A DNA stretch of 64,000 nt from Chrysomallon squamiferum (Eukaryota > Mollusca > Gastropoda > Neomphalida > Peltospiridae). The DNA lies in contig CM022677.1 in the NCBI GenBank assembly GCA_012295275.1, forward strand, positions 11,434,441 to 11,498,440, written 5' to 3'. This document shows, piece after piece, positions 12,256 through 25,077 of this stretch. The first letter of the stretch is position 1, and the number at the start of each line of letters is the position of its first letter. A program made the position numbers and the translations under genes. The notes beneath the pieces are model-generated. The model was given only the letters and a program-made list of their open reading frames with translations. It was not told where the DNA came from and searched no databases.

Positions 12256-14468
12256 TATATTTTTATATAATTCGATAAACATTTTAATAGTTTTGGTATA
12301 AAGTTGAAGAACATATTTACGAACATGAAAACGTAACATCCACGTTTCGCCGCTGTAATTCCCGAACATTCAGGTTACTATTAACACCTAAAGGTAAAAG
12401 GTTGCCTTAACCAGCTGTCGTCACGTAACCTGAACACATCATCACATGACATGGAGGACATGCTCACTTTATCTCTTTTTTTAAATATTTTTAATTAAAT
12501 TTGCTTTTCAGAAAGATTAATATGTTCCATTATATACCTATTTTCTCAAAATTTAATATATTTTTATAAAAGTCTCATAAAGACTTTTCTATTTAAAATG
12601 ATATTTTGCCTTCATGAAAAATATTTATTTACATTTATTTATTTCGCCGCTGATTAATTGTTGTTGCTGCTGTTGTTGTTGTTATTATTACTATTATTAT
12701 TTTATTTTATTTATTTATTTTTCTTTATTTGTTTATTTTTTATTATTTTATTATTTTTTTTTTCTTTTTTGTACATTTTATTTAACATGTTTTACATTTG
12801 AACGTTAGATGCATTTTTAAAAGTAATTACAGTAATATTACTGAATTTTAACGCGGATAAAACGTCATAAAAAAAAAAAAAAAAACTGAGATGTGCCTAA
12901 CAAGTCTCAATAGCAAAGCATAACTTTCTTCACACATGTATCTTGATTTTTCAGTGTAAACTATTTTAAATATTTAGTGGTAAAACGTTAAAAAGATGTT
13001 TAATCTGAAACTATATATGTATATAAATATGTGTTTATGTGTATGTATGTATGTATATATGCATATGTGTGTATGTGTATGTTTGTTAATTGAAAGAAGT
13101 ACAATATCTTGTAATAGAAACAAATCAGACTTCATATTGGATGTTAATGATTCGCTGTTTGATTGTACCGAGCATTCAGTTATGTGTGTTCTATTTTTAA
13201 TTATTTACTTATTTGTGTGTGTGTGTGTGCGCGTGCCCATGTATTTGTATATTGCATCGATTAGTTTTCATTTTACGTTTAAAATTAAAATAATTTAACA
13301 ATATAAAAAAACACGGATATTTTGTTTTTATTTAACTTTATTTTTTCTCTTTTCTTTTTTTTTTTTCTTATTTTTCTTAGTAGTATTTTAAGAACGTATA
13401 AGGGGTTTTAACAAATATTCGGTACGTGCTTTCTCTCCTTAACTTTCAAATCTGGCTACGCCTCTGATGGGTGCTGAGGATATAAAATAGACTTAATTTT
13501 ACAATGTACATGTTCATAACTTGACAAACCGTATATACGTTTTACTAAGGCAAATACTGATTACACTATTTCCAAGATACATAATTATATGCCAGTCCTG
13601 AACTAGAATTATTTCGTGAAAACAACGAATGATGCTGCCCTATTGAAATAATAATGTAAGAACACATTTTTATTATTATTTGGTTTTTTTATACGCCTTT
13701 ACTGAACATTAACTTCAACAAATAAAATGAAACAAATAAAAGACCGGAAGCACACTTTCAATCGTTTGGGTTGTCAGATATTGTGCAAAATAAACTGACG
13801 TCGAAATATTAAAATTCTCTGATTGTCGGTCCAGGGAAGTAACTCTGACTAATAACAAGATAGGAAGATGTCTGAACAAGTTTGTAACTTGAAAAATAAT
13901 AAGAGAAACCAAAAATAATTGTCTTTGGATGGAAAGTGAAATGTTGAGGCCAACTTGTGCATGGTATAGTATCTAAGTTTATATATTTTATCCACTCATA
14001 ACTCATATTTTATTCTCGTTAACTGAATTCTTAGCAGAGATACTGGACATTACCGATATCGAAACAATTTGTTATTATGTCTAGTATAAATATAAAGATT
14101 TAAACTCAGTAAAAACTTAGATTGTTTACAATATTATCATATAGGGACATAGAAAATAATATAACATATCGATTCGGTCTATATTATGAAAGGTGGTAGT
14201 AAATTTATTTGGAAGAAAAATAAAATATATAAATTCAACAACTTATGTTTAATATTACAATTATTTTGTATTTGACTATTGACCCTCAAAAAGTGTTTAC
14301 ACTGTTGTTGTTTCTTCAATTGACTGTCATTAGCCGTTTAATATAGCTGTTCTTGTTCTTGTTGTGGTTGTTGTCAAACATAAAGAAGAACGCAGATTAC
14401 CTGATCAATATTTCAGTAACAATTTTTAAAATAATTTTTAGTTATTATTATAATTCATTCATTGTCAG

Positions 14469-14514
<46 letters not shown>

Positions 14515-15602
14515 TAAATTTGGTGTATTGATAATAATCATCATCATCATCATCATTTAATTTTTAGTTTTTAATTTTTTTCATTTGGTTTCTGTAATTT
14601 GTATTATTTCTTCATTTTGTTGCTATTTCAGTAATATTTTATTTTATGACATTTTAGTATTTTTCTTTTTTCTATAAGTAATTCATTTAATTTATTTGCA
14701 TTATGTATTTTAAATATATATATATACCTGAGTGTGTGTGTGTATGTATGTATGGATATATACATATACTATCTTAATTCTTCTGTCTTCTTGTTTCTTC
14801 TTATTCCTGTGTTTATTCATATTTCTTCATATTATTTGTTTTCATTTTTGTGTTATCTTTAAAGCTATTTTCTTGTTTATTATTTTAACCTATTTATTAT
14901 TTACCATGATTATTGTTTCTTGTTATTTTTCTTCATTACAGTTTACTCAAAATCTTTTTCTACTTGTCTGTTCCTCCTGTCTATATTTAATTTGTTATTT
15001 TATTGATAAGCAAGATTTTTGTAATATACCATTTATTTATTATTTGTTAGTCTCCCAATTTCTGTTCATAGTTCTTATTCTTCTTTCTTTTTCTTTTTTC
15101 ATATTTTAAATTCTTAATTTTTATTTTAATGATTTTTATTATTTATTTATTATATTTTGTATTTTGTATTTTTTATTTTTTTTGAAGCTACTGACCATTT
15201 GTATTCTTGTTATTTTTCTTCTTCATTCTTTTTGTTTCTTACTCTTCATTTCCTAGTTTCTGTGTTTTCTTTTATGTTACCATTATTTGTTATTTACTTA
15301 TTTTTTTCCTGTGATGTCTCTTAAAATACACTATTATTTTTTTAGTTCTTCAGTCTCTTTCTTTTATCGTTTTAATTTCTTTTGTGTTTTTGAATTTTGT
15401 TCTTCTGCTCATTTTATTTAAAGAATTCGAATTTTTTTAATTATTATTATATGTATGTATATGTATTTATATTATTATAATTTTAATATAATGTTTATTT
15501 ATTTATAGTATTAATATTTTCAATCTCTTAACTGCATCACCCATCTTTCTGGTTATTTTTCTACATTCTAATAATTCAAATTCTTTTTATTTTATTAATT
15601 AT

Positions 15603-15685
<83 letters not shown>

Positions 15686-16039
15686 AGCTTGTTACATTCA
15701 TTTTAATATTACATTTCTTCTTCATGTTTCTTCTTATTCAGTTGTGAGAAGAATTTTTTGGTTTGTTTTGATTTATAAAAATGCTCTTAAAACAAGTTTT
15801 AGTAGACAGTTGATTTTTTTTTTTTTTCTCACTTCTGTCTATCTAATGTGTGTATGTGTGTATGTATCTATCATTTATTTATTTATTTATTTATTATATT
15901 ATTGTTTTTAATTTATTAAAATATGAATTACATAATATTCACATTAATTATTATCAACCTTTTCATTATTTTATTTTAAATTACAACCTACTGAATAATA
16001 AATTGTTCTGTATTTTCATTATTTTTTTTAATTTGTCAG
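11991..16039. other. AT-rich non-coding stretch
   Basis: No exon is supported. It contains (CT)n at about 12,217-12,251, poly-A near 12,868, (ATT)n at 14,469-14,513 and 15,605-15,653, and several T-rich tracts that generate long hydrophobic but meaningless open frames (for example 14,732-15,109). The motif AGGGAAGTAACTCT lies at 13,833-13,846. Confidence 0.6.
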
Positions 16040-16149
16040 GAAACAGTTTTGGACCCCAGGCTTTCCGAGCTGTGTGTTTGGCAATGTGTTCTAACACAAC
16101 AGTGATCTTCCTTAGCCTCACCACCAACAAAACAGACACTGAGAGTGCT
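16040..16149 (+). CDS. Leucine-rich-repeat exon (NLR/ribonuclease-inhibitor-like)
   Basis: An acceptor (AATTTGTCAG) at 16,030-16,039 and a strong donor (GTGAGT) at 16,150 bound a 110-bp exon entering in phase 1 and leaving in phase 0. It reads NSFGPQAFRAVCLAMCSNTT and then VIFLSLTTNK. The pattern 'G-N-x-F/I-G-x-x-A-x-x-x-x-x-x-L...N-T-T-x-x-x-L-x-L' is that of RI-type leucine-rich repeats in NLR and LRR proteins. Only this exon is recognisable; neighbouring exons were not found within several kb, so it may be isolated or part of a gene with long introns. Confidence 0.6.
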
Positions 16150-16186
16150 GTGAGTAATCTTAATTATAACTGTTATAAAAAGTTAC

Positions 16187-16187
<1 letters not shown>

Positions 16188-16226
<39 letters not shown>

Positions 16227-16370
16227 GTAACAACAACAATAACAATAATAATGACAATAATAATAGTAGTAGTAGTAGTAGTAGTAGTAATACTAGTAAT
16301 AATGATAATAGTAATAATAATGATAGTAATAATAGTAATACAATAATAATAATAATAGTAATAATAATAA
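16188..16370. repeat. Compound triplet microsatellite (AAT/AGT/AAC)n
   Basis: Runs of TAA, AGT and AAC triplets starting about 40 bp after the LRR exon. The following 16,480-16,980 stays triplet-rich and non-coding. Confidence 0.95.
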
Positions 16371-17568
16371 AACCAGTTTAAAGGATTCCATATTCATAAT
16401 ATAATGCTTATGCTGATAACAAGAAATTATTTTTATATTTATATATGTATAACTGTCAAAAAAAATGCTTATATTCTTTTCTTCTTCTTCTTATTATAAT
16501 TAGTAGGAGTATTGTCATTATTATTGTTATTCTTATTATTATTAATACTATTATTGTCATTGTTATTGTTATTGTTACTATTTTTATTATTATTAGTAGT
16601 TAGTATTTGTAATTATCCAGCAGTATATGTTATCTACTAATATTGCTACTTCTGGTATTACCACTGTTACTACTGTTATTCTACTACTGAAAAAAAATAG
16701 TTACGAAACGGTGACTTTGAACACACTAAAGCTATTAGCAATAACTATTATATTATATATCTATTTACCTCTGTGTCTGTCACTGCTATTTCTAATGTTG
16801 CTACTTTATCTTATTTACTACCTCTATGTATTGTATCTACTTGTATTATACAACCTAAGCTAATTCTACCACAGTTATCACTATTACTGATACTGCTGTG
16901 ATTACCACTATTACTGCTACTAGTACTGTTATTACTAATACTTAGATATAAGATACAACAACAGCAACAATAAGAATATAACAAGAACAAACAAAAAATA
17001 TACGAATGCAGACAAACCGATATAAACATGCTTGCTGTTGTATTCTTTGTTCTTGATATGAAAATTAAAGACCATGTTAACTGTGAAAGGAGATATATTT
17101 TGATTGGGTGTCTATTTACTTATTTATTAAAAAATAATAATCAATGATGCTGTATGTGAATATTTATAATTATAATAATAATAATATAAGTAATTTTCTC
17201 TTGGGACTGTATACTGTTTACTGTCATGTAATTCAAGTATTTTGTTTTAATGAAACATCTCATTATTATTTCAACAAAGAGGGAAACGCCTTTATCAATT
17301 ATTATTATTATTATATGATTATTTCTCCTCTAACTTGATAGTCCCTTAAAAAGTATTAAACTTACCAGTTTCTACTTATTTCAGCCAAACATCAACAAGT
17401 CTGTTTTGAGATGTACTGAAATTTGTAATATCAATAGCTAAAAATTGTTTATGCTGCTTGTATTAACCTGAATATATATATTAACAGTCCACTGTAGATG
17501 TAAATTGGCATTAAACAATGAGGTAAAAAAACAAGTACTCGTATGTTAAAAACTGGCAATCTCTCATT

Positions 17569-17612
<44 letters not shown>

Positions 17613-17846
17613 AAATATTTTATATTTTATACACTTTACTTAATTAAAATATATAATGACAGTATTGTATAAAATACCCCACATGTAACATGCGATTCAG
17701 TATCTTACTTTTTCATGTGTTATATTACAGAATTAGAATATCATAAATGTCAGTAACTTGCTGATAACGAAACATCGTATATAGCTGTATAATTTTCCTT
17801 GTATATTTCTGATTTATTGTTTACATTATGAATACATGAATTTATG

Positions 17847-17891
<45 letters not shown>

Positions 17892-18136
17892 TTAACTGTA
17901 TTCAGTCGACTCTGAGAAAACCAGACTTCGACTAATACAGATTTCTGAATAACCTGCACCATTTCAAAGTTTCGTCCAGCTATCGGTAACCTACTATCAT
18001 AGTGGGGGAAAACACCATAAGCCATAAGCTTATAAAATAAAATATATTTAATAAATGAATGAATGAAAAAAATTAACTTGCTAATCAGAGCAAGCTGTTG
18101 TGAAGCACGTCTACGACAGGCACGCTTTCTGATAGG
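16371..18136. other. Non-coding stretch with microsatellites
   Basis: No exon is supported. It contains (CA)n at 17,573-17,609 and (ATT)n at 17,848-17,891. Confidence 0.6.
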
Positions 18137-19240
18137 TCAGCAGGAGTGCCCATCACAGAAAAGAGTTTTAGGTAAGGAAAGAAAGTGGATAGAGAGTGGG
18201 TAGAGAGTGGATAGAGAGTGGGTTCTCATTACAATTGCAGGACAAAAGGGAGTGTCCAGCAATTCGGATCGTAACCAGTCGGTTCCGATGTTTCGTAGAC
18301 ATCCGCTCCTTGTTGTTTCTGGTATATGTCTCGTATTCGTCACCAGGTCTGTGTTGGTTGCGTCCTGTTTGTTTGTTCTGTTCTCGGCTGCTGTTGATTT
18401 TTCCTTGTTCTTTTTGACTGCGTCCATCTGGTCCAACAATTCCAAACTTATTTTTTTTTTTGCCAATGATATTTTTATTGATTTAAAAGATGCTGTAAAC
18501 ACCTGTAACTAAAAAAAATAAGAAATGAATGTAGCCCCCATTTCTGACAGTGGCCGCACTTGGGCAACTGCGGCCTCATTTCTGCCAGTGTATATTTGTA
18601 GCCATCAATGGTGATGGTTGTGTTCGTTAATTTGCTGTTAAATGTCAGTGTGGTCCAGTAATTTGGCTTTTTCCACATTTCCACACCGACTAGTGATGAA
18701 TTTGTTTGTTGTACGAGTTCTTTGTTGAACATTTCAAACAAATCTAGTTTGTTTGCATAGGGGTAATAAAAACCCAAATCTTTTGAAATGTATTTATATA
18801 TTGTTGTATCTTTTGCTTTTGTTGTTTGTTTAGGTTGATGTTGTTGTTGTTTCGTAATTGGTAGTTGTTTTGGCTGCTGTTGTGTGAGCAGTGTTTTTCT
18901 GGGTTGTGGTGTGGGTGTTTTTTTCTGTGTCTGTTTTGTGTCAGGGATTATTTTTGGTAAAACCCTGACAACAAATGTTTCGTCCCAGATGGTAATGTTG
19001 GGACCGATTGTTTTAAGTGAGTTTGTATCTACTTCGAAGTATATTTCTTTTCCGTTTTGATTATTGTTCACTTTTGTTGTTTTATCATTAATGTGTATTT
19101 GCGCTTCTAGTAAGTAGCGCAACTTTTTGTTGATGTTTGAGTGTTTTTTGGTGGGTATTGCAATGGTGGTTCGGCTGTGGGTATGTTTTTTTTTCTTTTA
19201 ATTATTTTCCAAGCGTTTTGTTCGCTTTCGTCTTCCGTAC
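18137..19240 (-). mobile_element. Internally deleted LINE: ORF1 plus 3' tail
   Basis: The minus-strand frame from about 19,238 down to 18,475 is a retrotransposon ORF1. It has a basic start (NAWKIIKRKK, upstream of the track-like start at 19,122), a Gln/Thr/Pro-rich linker, and at the end AEMRPQLPKCGHCQKWG, the beginning of a CCHC zinc knuckle. Immediately after the knuckle the frame runs into about 300 bp that resembles the 3' end of the related element at 27.34-27.51 kb; both share a block around GTCGGT-CCGATGTTTCG and CACC(A/G)GGTCTGTGTT. The rest of ORF1 and nearly all of ORF2 are therefore missing. It is a non-autonomous derivative or a deletion relic. Confidence 0.75.
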
Positions 19241-19459
19241 ATTTTCATATTTTTTGTTGCCATGTTTGTTGTGTAAATGTATGGGTTGTTGTTGTTTTGT
19301 TGTTATTGTCTTGTTTTGTTTTTTGAAAAATACTTCGATTTTAAAAATATACTTGGATTTTTAAATATATAGATAATTCTATATTAATTCAAAAAAAGAC
19401 TAAAGCTAACGCAACTCACTTTCAGATCGAGATAAAGATAAGATATATCGGTTATTTAA

Positions 19460-19495
19460 GATACCGGAAAGTTAAAGACAAAACACGAACAACCA

Positions 19496-19530
<35 letters not shown>

Positions 19531-19770
19531 TAAAAGTAACAATAATACAAAAGCCTACAAATAATATAAATAAGAATTTCAGTCTAAATAAATAAAGAAA
19601 ATGGTACAGTATCTTTTTCGTTTCTGAATTCCGCTCAGTAAGCACAATCCGTCCGTTAGTATTCTTCACAGCTTCTCTTCCGGGCTTGCACCATGTCGAC
19701 CATCACGGTGGAGAGTCTGTTGTGAGATATTCGATCTCGTTCAAAACGCGTGCCGCTACTTATACACCAA
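19460..19770 (-). other. Possible 5' region of the LINE at 18.1-19.2 kb
   Basis: On the minus strand a GC-richer segment with a TATA-like TGTATAAG near 19,766 precedes a short open frame reading KNTNGRIVLTERNSETKKIL. It lies just upstream of ORF1, separated by a poly-T of about 27 bp and by AT-rich sequence. It could be the element's 5' end or an unrelated first exon. Confidence 0.3.
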
Positions 19771-21623
19771 TAGCTACAGCTCTGCAGATAGCCTTTCTGA
19801 ATTTACTTTGAAGCTTTTAATACAAATTTTCAGTTACTTAAAACCCATTGTTTCTTAGTTTATTAAATAACGGAACTTCCCCTAATTATATAAAACAGCT
19901 TCTTAATAGCCCATGTACATCTGCATACGCTCTGCTATTTAGTTTTTGTGTATTTAACCCTATTTTCTGTCATTAATTACGTAAAGAGTTAAGGACTGTA
20001 AAAATATAAATTATAAAGATGATTATACAAGACAGCTAAATAAATATTATCGTAATATAATAATATAAATGTAGCAGACATTCTGCTTTAATGGGCATAC
20101 AAAAATAAAGATTTAGTGAATATTGTATAATTCACTACAAAGAAAACAAAATTACAACTAAAAAGTCTCGCAAAGAGGCACTAATGAGGTTGTCACACCG
20201 TACCAAGCTGAATAGCAGTGAAAGTTTTTTTATTTTCGTTTTTTTTTAAATAAAGCTACATAGAAAATACAATCTTTACTGATGAAATACGATACGAAAT
20301 AAAAACTGGTTTGCTTTATGACTACAGATATGAAACTGGCTGATGGTATAAATCGGGTAATTTTACAATGCGTATTAATTAGAGTATGTTTAAATACTGC
20401 TGTTCACAAATGTGTTATGATGGTTCACTGTGGAGTGTTATAAAGAGACGACTGTCACGAGGCTCACACCTTTAAGCACCTTGGATGTTTTATTAAGGCT
20501 CAGTGTACGGTAACAAGGTGCTTTAATGGCCACCTAACAAGGAGTATAAACACTAAAATCACAGCAAACTATATAAATCAGTAAGTCTACCTATCCACTA
20601 TACAAGTTAAGGTTTACATTACAGGTGACTTGATAATAATACATTATAAAACATACGTTTAAATCATTTTGATTAATGATACGACTAAGGTTATAAAGGG
20701 AACCAAGACAAAATAAGAATCTGCACGGAGGACATTAAAACCTACAATAAATGTTATTGACACAGGTTAATTGCACATTACACCCTATCAAAATAAGAAT
20801 AGACAATTGTTTACCATACTCGTCCGTAAAGAAAATGTCATTCGAAAACATTTGGTTTCCCCGCCTAACTGAATTCTCGTCTTCACCGTTTCCTTCGCTT
20901 ACTTCTCTCCTTAATTACTAAAAGCCAGCCTTTTTTTAATAACAACGCCATGGAGTTGAAAAATTTGCGTAAACAATAAAAAGAGCGATGTGATTGTAGT
21001 AATAATTAAAGTTAAACAATTTCAATTCCATAGCTTAAAATAAAAGAGCGGATGTGATTTGAAGTAACAATTAAAGTTAAGCAATCTGAATTCCGTGACA
21101 CTATATCAACATTATGACAGAAATTTGGTAGTAAATAACTAACTGTTAGTATATACAGTTACTAATAAGACTGCAAACAGAGTGGGAAAAAACACCCAGA
21201 TACTGTTTCGTTTAATTTTGACAATTGTTTTCTTTCTTTTTTTAAACTACGCAGGATTTGATGACATTCTACACAGACAACCCAGCACATAAATAATTTT
21301 TATTATTAATAACCATCTACTTTCTCTCTTCAAGAAATTAAATTTTAATAATATCTTCCTGTAAAATGATGTCATTCCAGATTTTTTGTTTTTTCAATTT
21401 GTTCCTTATTATTATTTATTATCTTTGTTGTTGTTTGTTCCATTTAACTCGTTTCGACAATCCATTTGGTGTCCAAAAGTTGTTACAAAATATTGATAAA
21501 GTCTCAAGAAAAAAAAAAAACAAGGAAGCTCAAATCTGCGACGAGGGCATTTTACATAACCAATAAACTAATGTTTCCAAATCGTATGTAATTTTTACAG
21601 ACATACAGACAAACAGTGAAATA
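19771..21623. other. Non-coding stretch with a 65-bp tandem duplication
   Basis: No exon is supported. At about 20,977-21,100 two units share AAGAGCG(GA)TGTGATT and TAA(AC)AATTAAAGTTAA(AG)CAAT. Confidence 0.6.
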
Positions 21624-22493
21624 CCGTATATACTTGTGTATTAGTCGAATTTTTGGGAGACTATATTAAGGTAATATTTTGGGGGTCGACTTATACATAG
21701 GTAATGCTTTTGTAGCTGTTGCTGAAGAGTCGCCATTTTGACTATTTTTTGCTACGGGATGCATCTAAAATAATCGCGGTCTTTCAGCTTTTCAAAAATA
21801 TAATTTTATCGCATAAAAATTTTTGAAACATTAAATAACAAAACCAAATATGAATGTAAAACATGATATTCTTCCGTTTAATGACATAAAAATACATTTT
21901 AAAGCGAGAAAACCGTCAGTACGGCGTTATGCCATACGGCGTCTTGCAATGATCTAGGAATGCAGACTTCTCTGCCAAATTGCACTAAATATCGGTCCTA
22001 ATTTCATAAACAAAACTCACTTGTGTAACTGTAAAGAATTTGGTGAAATAATATTGCAATCGTCATTAATATCCACTACCGACAAATCGAAAACAAACTA
22101 AATTTCTATAAACGTTCTGCAACAAAAATCAGTTCAACTTCTCGCCATATTTGTTATTCTAGTCGGTTGCCAAGTGCGCGAAGCCTCGGCCAATTAGCGC
22201 GCTAGGAATAGGATCGGGGGCGTGTCTTGTAGCAGAGTTTCGATAGAAAAAAATATTGCTGAGGTTCCGAAATTATCTTACTTTGAATTGCACGTGCAAG
22301 TTACAGCTCGTGCAAGTTATGTTACAGTAGGCGTACAATGTAGGCCTTCGTGGCACTGTCACACTGGTCTAAAAATAGTGCCTGGAATCTACAGTCGACA
22401 TATACACAAGTAATACCTATAATGACGCAATTTTTGGTCTTAAAATACACATCGACTTATACATAAGGTCGTCTTGTACGCAAGTATATACGG
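21624..22493. mobile_element. 870-bp inverted-repeat DNA transposon (MITE-like), TA flanks
   Basis: The left end CCGTATATACTTGTGTATTA and the right end (reverse complement CCGTATATACTTGCGTACAA) form terminal inverted repeats. TA dinucleotides at 21,622-21,623 and 22,494-22,495 are the probable target duplication. Subterminal TCGACTTATACATA occurs near both ends. There is no transposase; the internal 63-codon frame at 22,222-22,413 has no recognisable domain. TA flanks fit Tc1/mariner/pogo elements, but the superfamily is not certain. Confidence 0.8.
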
Positions 22494-22495
22494 TA

Positions 22496-23022
22496 CCTAA
22501 ATGGAGAAGTTCTGATATCATGACAACATCATGTGTATATCGTCTGGTGAGCTGCGAGAGAATTACAACTTTTGTGTTTTCCAGATCTGGTATCAAATGA
22601 ACTGGGATCAGCTCTACTCATCTTAATATGTGCCAAATAAATAAATAAAGAAAAGAAATAAATATGTAACAAAATGAATACAAGAAAATGAAATTTAAAA
22701 GAAAAATTGTATGACTCTACTTTACAAGAGTATTTATAAATAATGTCAGTTTTGTGATAAAATGTATAGAAACATTTCTATATAATATATTATCAATAGG
22801 ACTGCAAATAAATATGTATTTTTTATGTACTGTACGTTTCGAAAACGGCATATTGTGGGTCCTCAGTCTTTTGTGAGACTTTGCATCAAACGAAAACAGA
22901 AATTGGTTTATCAATAACTATATTTTTATACGATAATGTTTTCTATCTGTAAGCATTATTAGTCTATGCTAATTTAAAAAAGAAGTGTTTATGCTCATTT
23001 TTACATGCATGCTATTTCTCAC
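22496..23022. other. No gene identified; presumed intron
   Basis: This AT-rich stretch should hold the first intron of the LigB-like gene at 23.0-23.5 kb. I could not find the next minus-strand exon here or further down to 19.8 kb. A plus-strand acceptor-like site near 22,583 opens only 13 codons. Confidence 0.5.
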
Positions 23023-23477
23023 CTCAATGGAAATGCTTCATCGCTTTTTCCGGGTGGACCATAACCGCTTAATCCCGAAATATTCCGAGCATAGCCAAAT
23101 TTATTTACGATGTCTTCCGAAAGTTGGCTAGAAAGATTAGCGGTTACTTTATAACAACAAGGAGGACAGTTGCAATTATCAGTATCTGCAAAGCCTTCTC
23201 CTGTGGGATTTAAATAGAACACAAAGTTATTTAAGTCAGAAATACCATGGGGCGTGCTCAGAAAAAGTGTATCGGGCGATAAAGACAGAATCGTCTGATC
23301 GACAGTTTTGCAGGTTTCGTGAATTTTCCACGCTTCTTGTTTTGCTGTGTGGTTGGTTGTATTGAAATGTTTCGGATCCAGAGCAATTCCGCCGTGCGGC
23401 AGAACGAACCCGGCCAGTAGTTTGGAGAAAGATAAATCAAGTGATGTGAAAAACACAATCACAATTGGAAAAGACAT
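23023..23477 (-). CDS. First exon of a LigB-like (class III extradiol dioxygenase-fold) protein
   Basis: The exon starts at ATG 23,477 and ends at a good donor (TTGAG|GTGAGA, phase 2). It gives a hydrophobic, signal-like start (MSFPIVIVFFTSL), then LPHGGIALDPKHFN, LFLSTPHGISDLNNFVFYLN, a Cys-rich patch (NCNCPPCCY) and SGLSGYGPPGKSDEAFPLR. The PHGG and STPHG motifs, with His residues available for metal binding, match the N-terminal half of the LigB/Memo-like family of class III extradiol ring-cleavage dioxygenases. The remaining exons are not found downstream, so this copy looks partial. A hAT element has inserted 33 bp upstream of the ATG. Biochemical activity is unknown. Confidence 0.7.
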
Positions 23478-23588
23478 CTCGACATACTATTTCGTTCTTA
23501 AATCATATGACTCTAGAGCAGTGGTTCCCAACCATTTTAGTACCATGCCCCACTTTTTTATCACAAATTTCTTCATGTCCCCCACCCG

Positions 23589-23712
23589 TTAATTGTTTAG
23601 TATGATATAACAATATCAGTTAATTGTTTAGTATGATATAACAATATCAGTTAATTGTTTAGTATGATATAACAATATCAGTTAATTGTTTAGTATGATA
23701 CAACAATATCAG
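23589..23712. repeat. 31-bp minisatellite, four units, inside the hAT element
   Basis: Four units at 23,589-23,619, 23,620-23,650, 23,651-23,681 and 23,682-23,712 differ by at most one base. They lie between the left terminus and the transposase stop. Confidence 0.95.
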
Positions 23713-23852
23713 TTTTGAAGAAGTATAACATAAAAAATTGTATCTTTCAAATAAAACTAAAGTGTTTAACTTCAAATTTAATCGAATAAAATCCATTTTA
23801 TAATGTACATAACATATCTACCATCAGATTAAATAAATTCAATTACAATCAA

Positions 23853-24896
23853 TTAATGAGACACTTGAGCCTGATGTCTACTGGAAAGAGATTTTATCCG
23901 AGGCAGAAATTTTGTTAATTTCAATCTCAAGTCGCCTCGTTTAGTCATATCCACTCGGTTTCTTTTCCTCAGTAATAAGTCGTTCACAGCACTAAATCCA
24001 CATTCCACTAAGTATGACGATGGGAATGGTAACAGTAGTTTTCTTGCCAAACTACTTGTATTTGGATATTTAGCTTGTGTTTCTTCACAGAGCCACATCA
24101 TTGTTCCTTTTATTTTGAACAGGGCTTTAATCGAGTCATCATTTTGTAATTCTGAAAGTTCTCCTTGATAATCCATGGTTAATCTGACAGATCCACTAGC
24201 AATGGCTGAGTCATCCAAGATGGATAATTAATTTCTTTCAAATCAGAAAATCTGAAGTTGAAATTGCTTACCATTATTTTTAAGTGCTCCACAATAACAA
24301 GACAAGTAGCAAATATATCTGCTAAATAACTGACAAGTGCTTTACCATCAACTGTCAGTAGCAGAGTCATATAAGGTTTGTCATCCAAGAACTCACTAAG
24401 AATAGCAAATAATTCCATGAATCTTTTCAGGCAATTCCACTTTGATAACCACCTTACATCAATATGAAGTAATAATCTTACATACTCTGCATTTTGATCC
24501 TTGCAAAATTGTTTGAAAAGACGCTCACATTTGGCATTAGCTTTTATAGTGTTGATGCATTTTATAACTGCATTCAATGTCTCCTTTAAAATAGAGGAAA
24601 CCTTTGGAAACTAAATTCTGTCTATGAATAATACAATGCACTAACAACATTTGGGGATTGTCATCTTTCAATAATTTTAAAACTCCATTTTTCTTGCCCA
24701 TCATTACTGGAGCACCGTCTGCAGCACAAGATATACAGTTTTCCATTGGTATCTGCTTATCATCTAAATATGTTTTTAATTTCTTATATGTATCAATTGC
24801 AATAGTGGTGGTTTCTAATGCTTCGCAAAATAGCATATCCTCAATAAATTCATGCACGATAAAATTAGTGGGTGAACACTTGACTAGATTACACAA
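23853..24896 (-). pseudogene. hAT transposase remnant (SCAND3/ZBED-like)
   Basis: Three overlapping minus-strand frames join into one degraded transposase. The N-terminal part (24,537-24,896) has CAADGAPVMMGKKNGV and VHCIIHRQNL, the RNase-H-like block with the D-G-A-P and H-C-x-x-H-R signatures. The middle (24,179-24,577) has HIDVRWLSKWNCLKRF. The C-terminal part (23,853-24,218) has LLPFPSSYLVECGFSAVNDL, the hAT dimerisation region. Two frameshifts separate the parts, and the BED-finger and N-terminal region are missing. It cannot encode an active transposase. Confidence 0.9.
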
Positions 24897-25077
24897 GCTG
24901 TTGTGCTCAGCTAGGTTGTAATTACAATTTTACCCTATAAATTTATAATTTTTAGCCATATAGGGTAAAATAAACAAAAATGTTGATATTACTATATTTT
25001 TCATATTGCCCCCATATTATTATTGAATTGCCCCCCAATGGGGCGTAGGCCCCACGTTGGGAATCACTGCTCTAGAG

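Larger units (their letters stand above)
23519..25069 (-). mobile_element. hAT DNA transposon with TIRs and 8-bp target duplication
   Basis: The ends CAGTGGTTCCCAACC (left) and, reverse-complemented, CAGTGATTCCCAACG (right) are imperfect terminal inverted repeats. They are flanked by identical 8-bp CTCTAGAG duplications at 23,511-23,518 and 25,070-25,077. The 8-bp duplication, the CAG termini and the enclosed transposase remnant identify a hAT element of the SCAND3/ZBED-related type. At 1,551 bp it is shorter than autonomous members, because the N-terminal part of the transposase is absent. Confidence 0.93.

Noticed and set aside
13440-13465. GGCGTAGCCAGATTT-like sequence (minus strand) as a hAT terminus
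   Set aside because: No partner inverted repeat or target duplication was found nearby.
14732-15109. 125-codon hydrophobic frame as a membrane protein
   Set aside because: It is a T-rich low-complexity stretch without a credible start or homology.
22222-22413. 63-codon frame inside the 870-bp element as a transposase
   Set aside because: Too short, no catalytic motif, and the element shows no other coding capacity.
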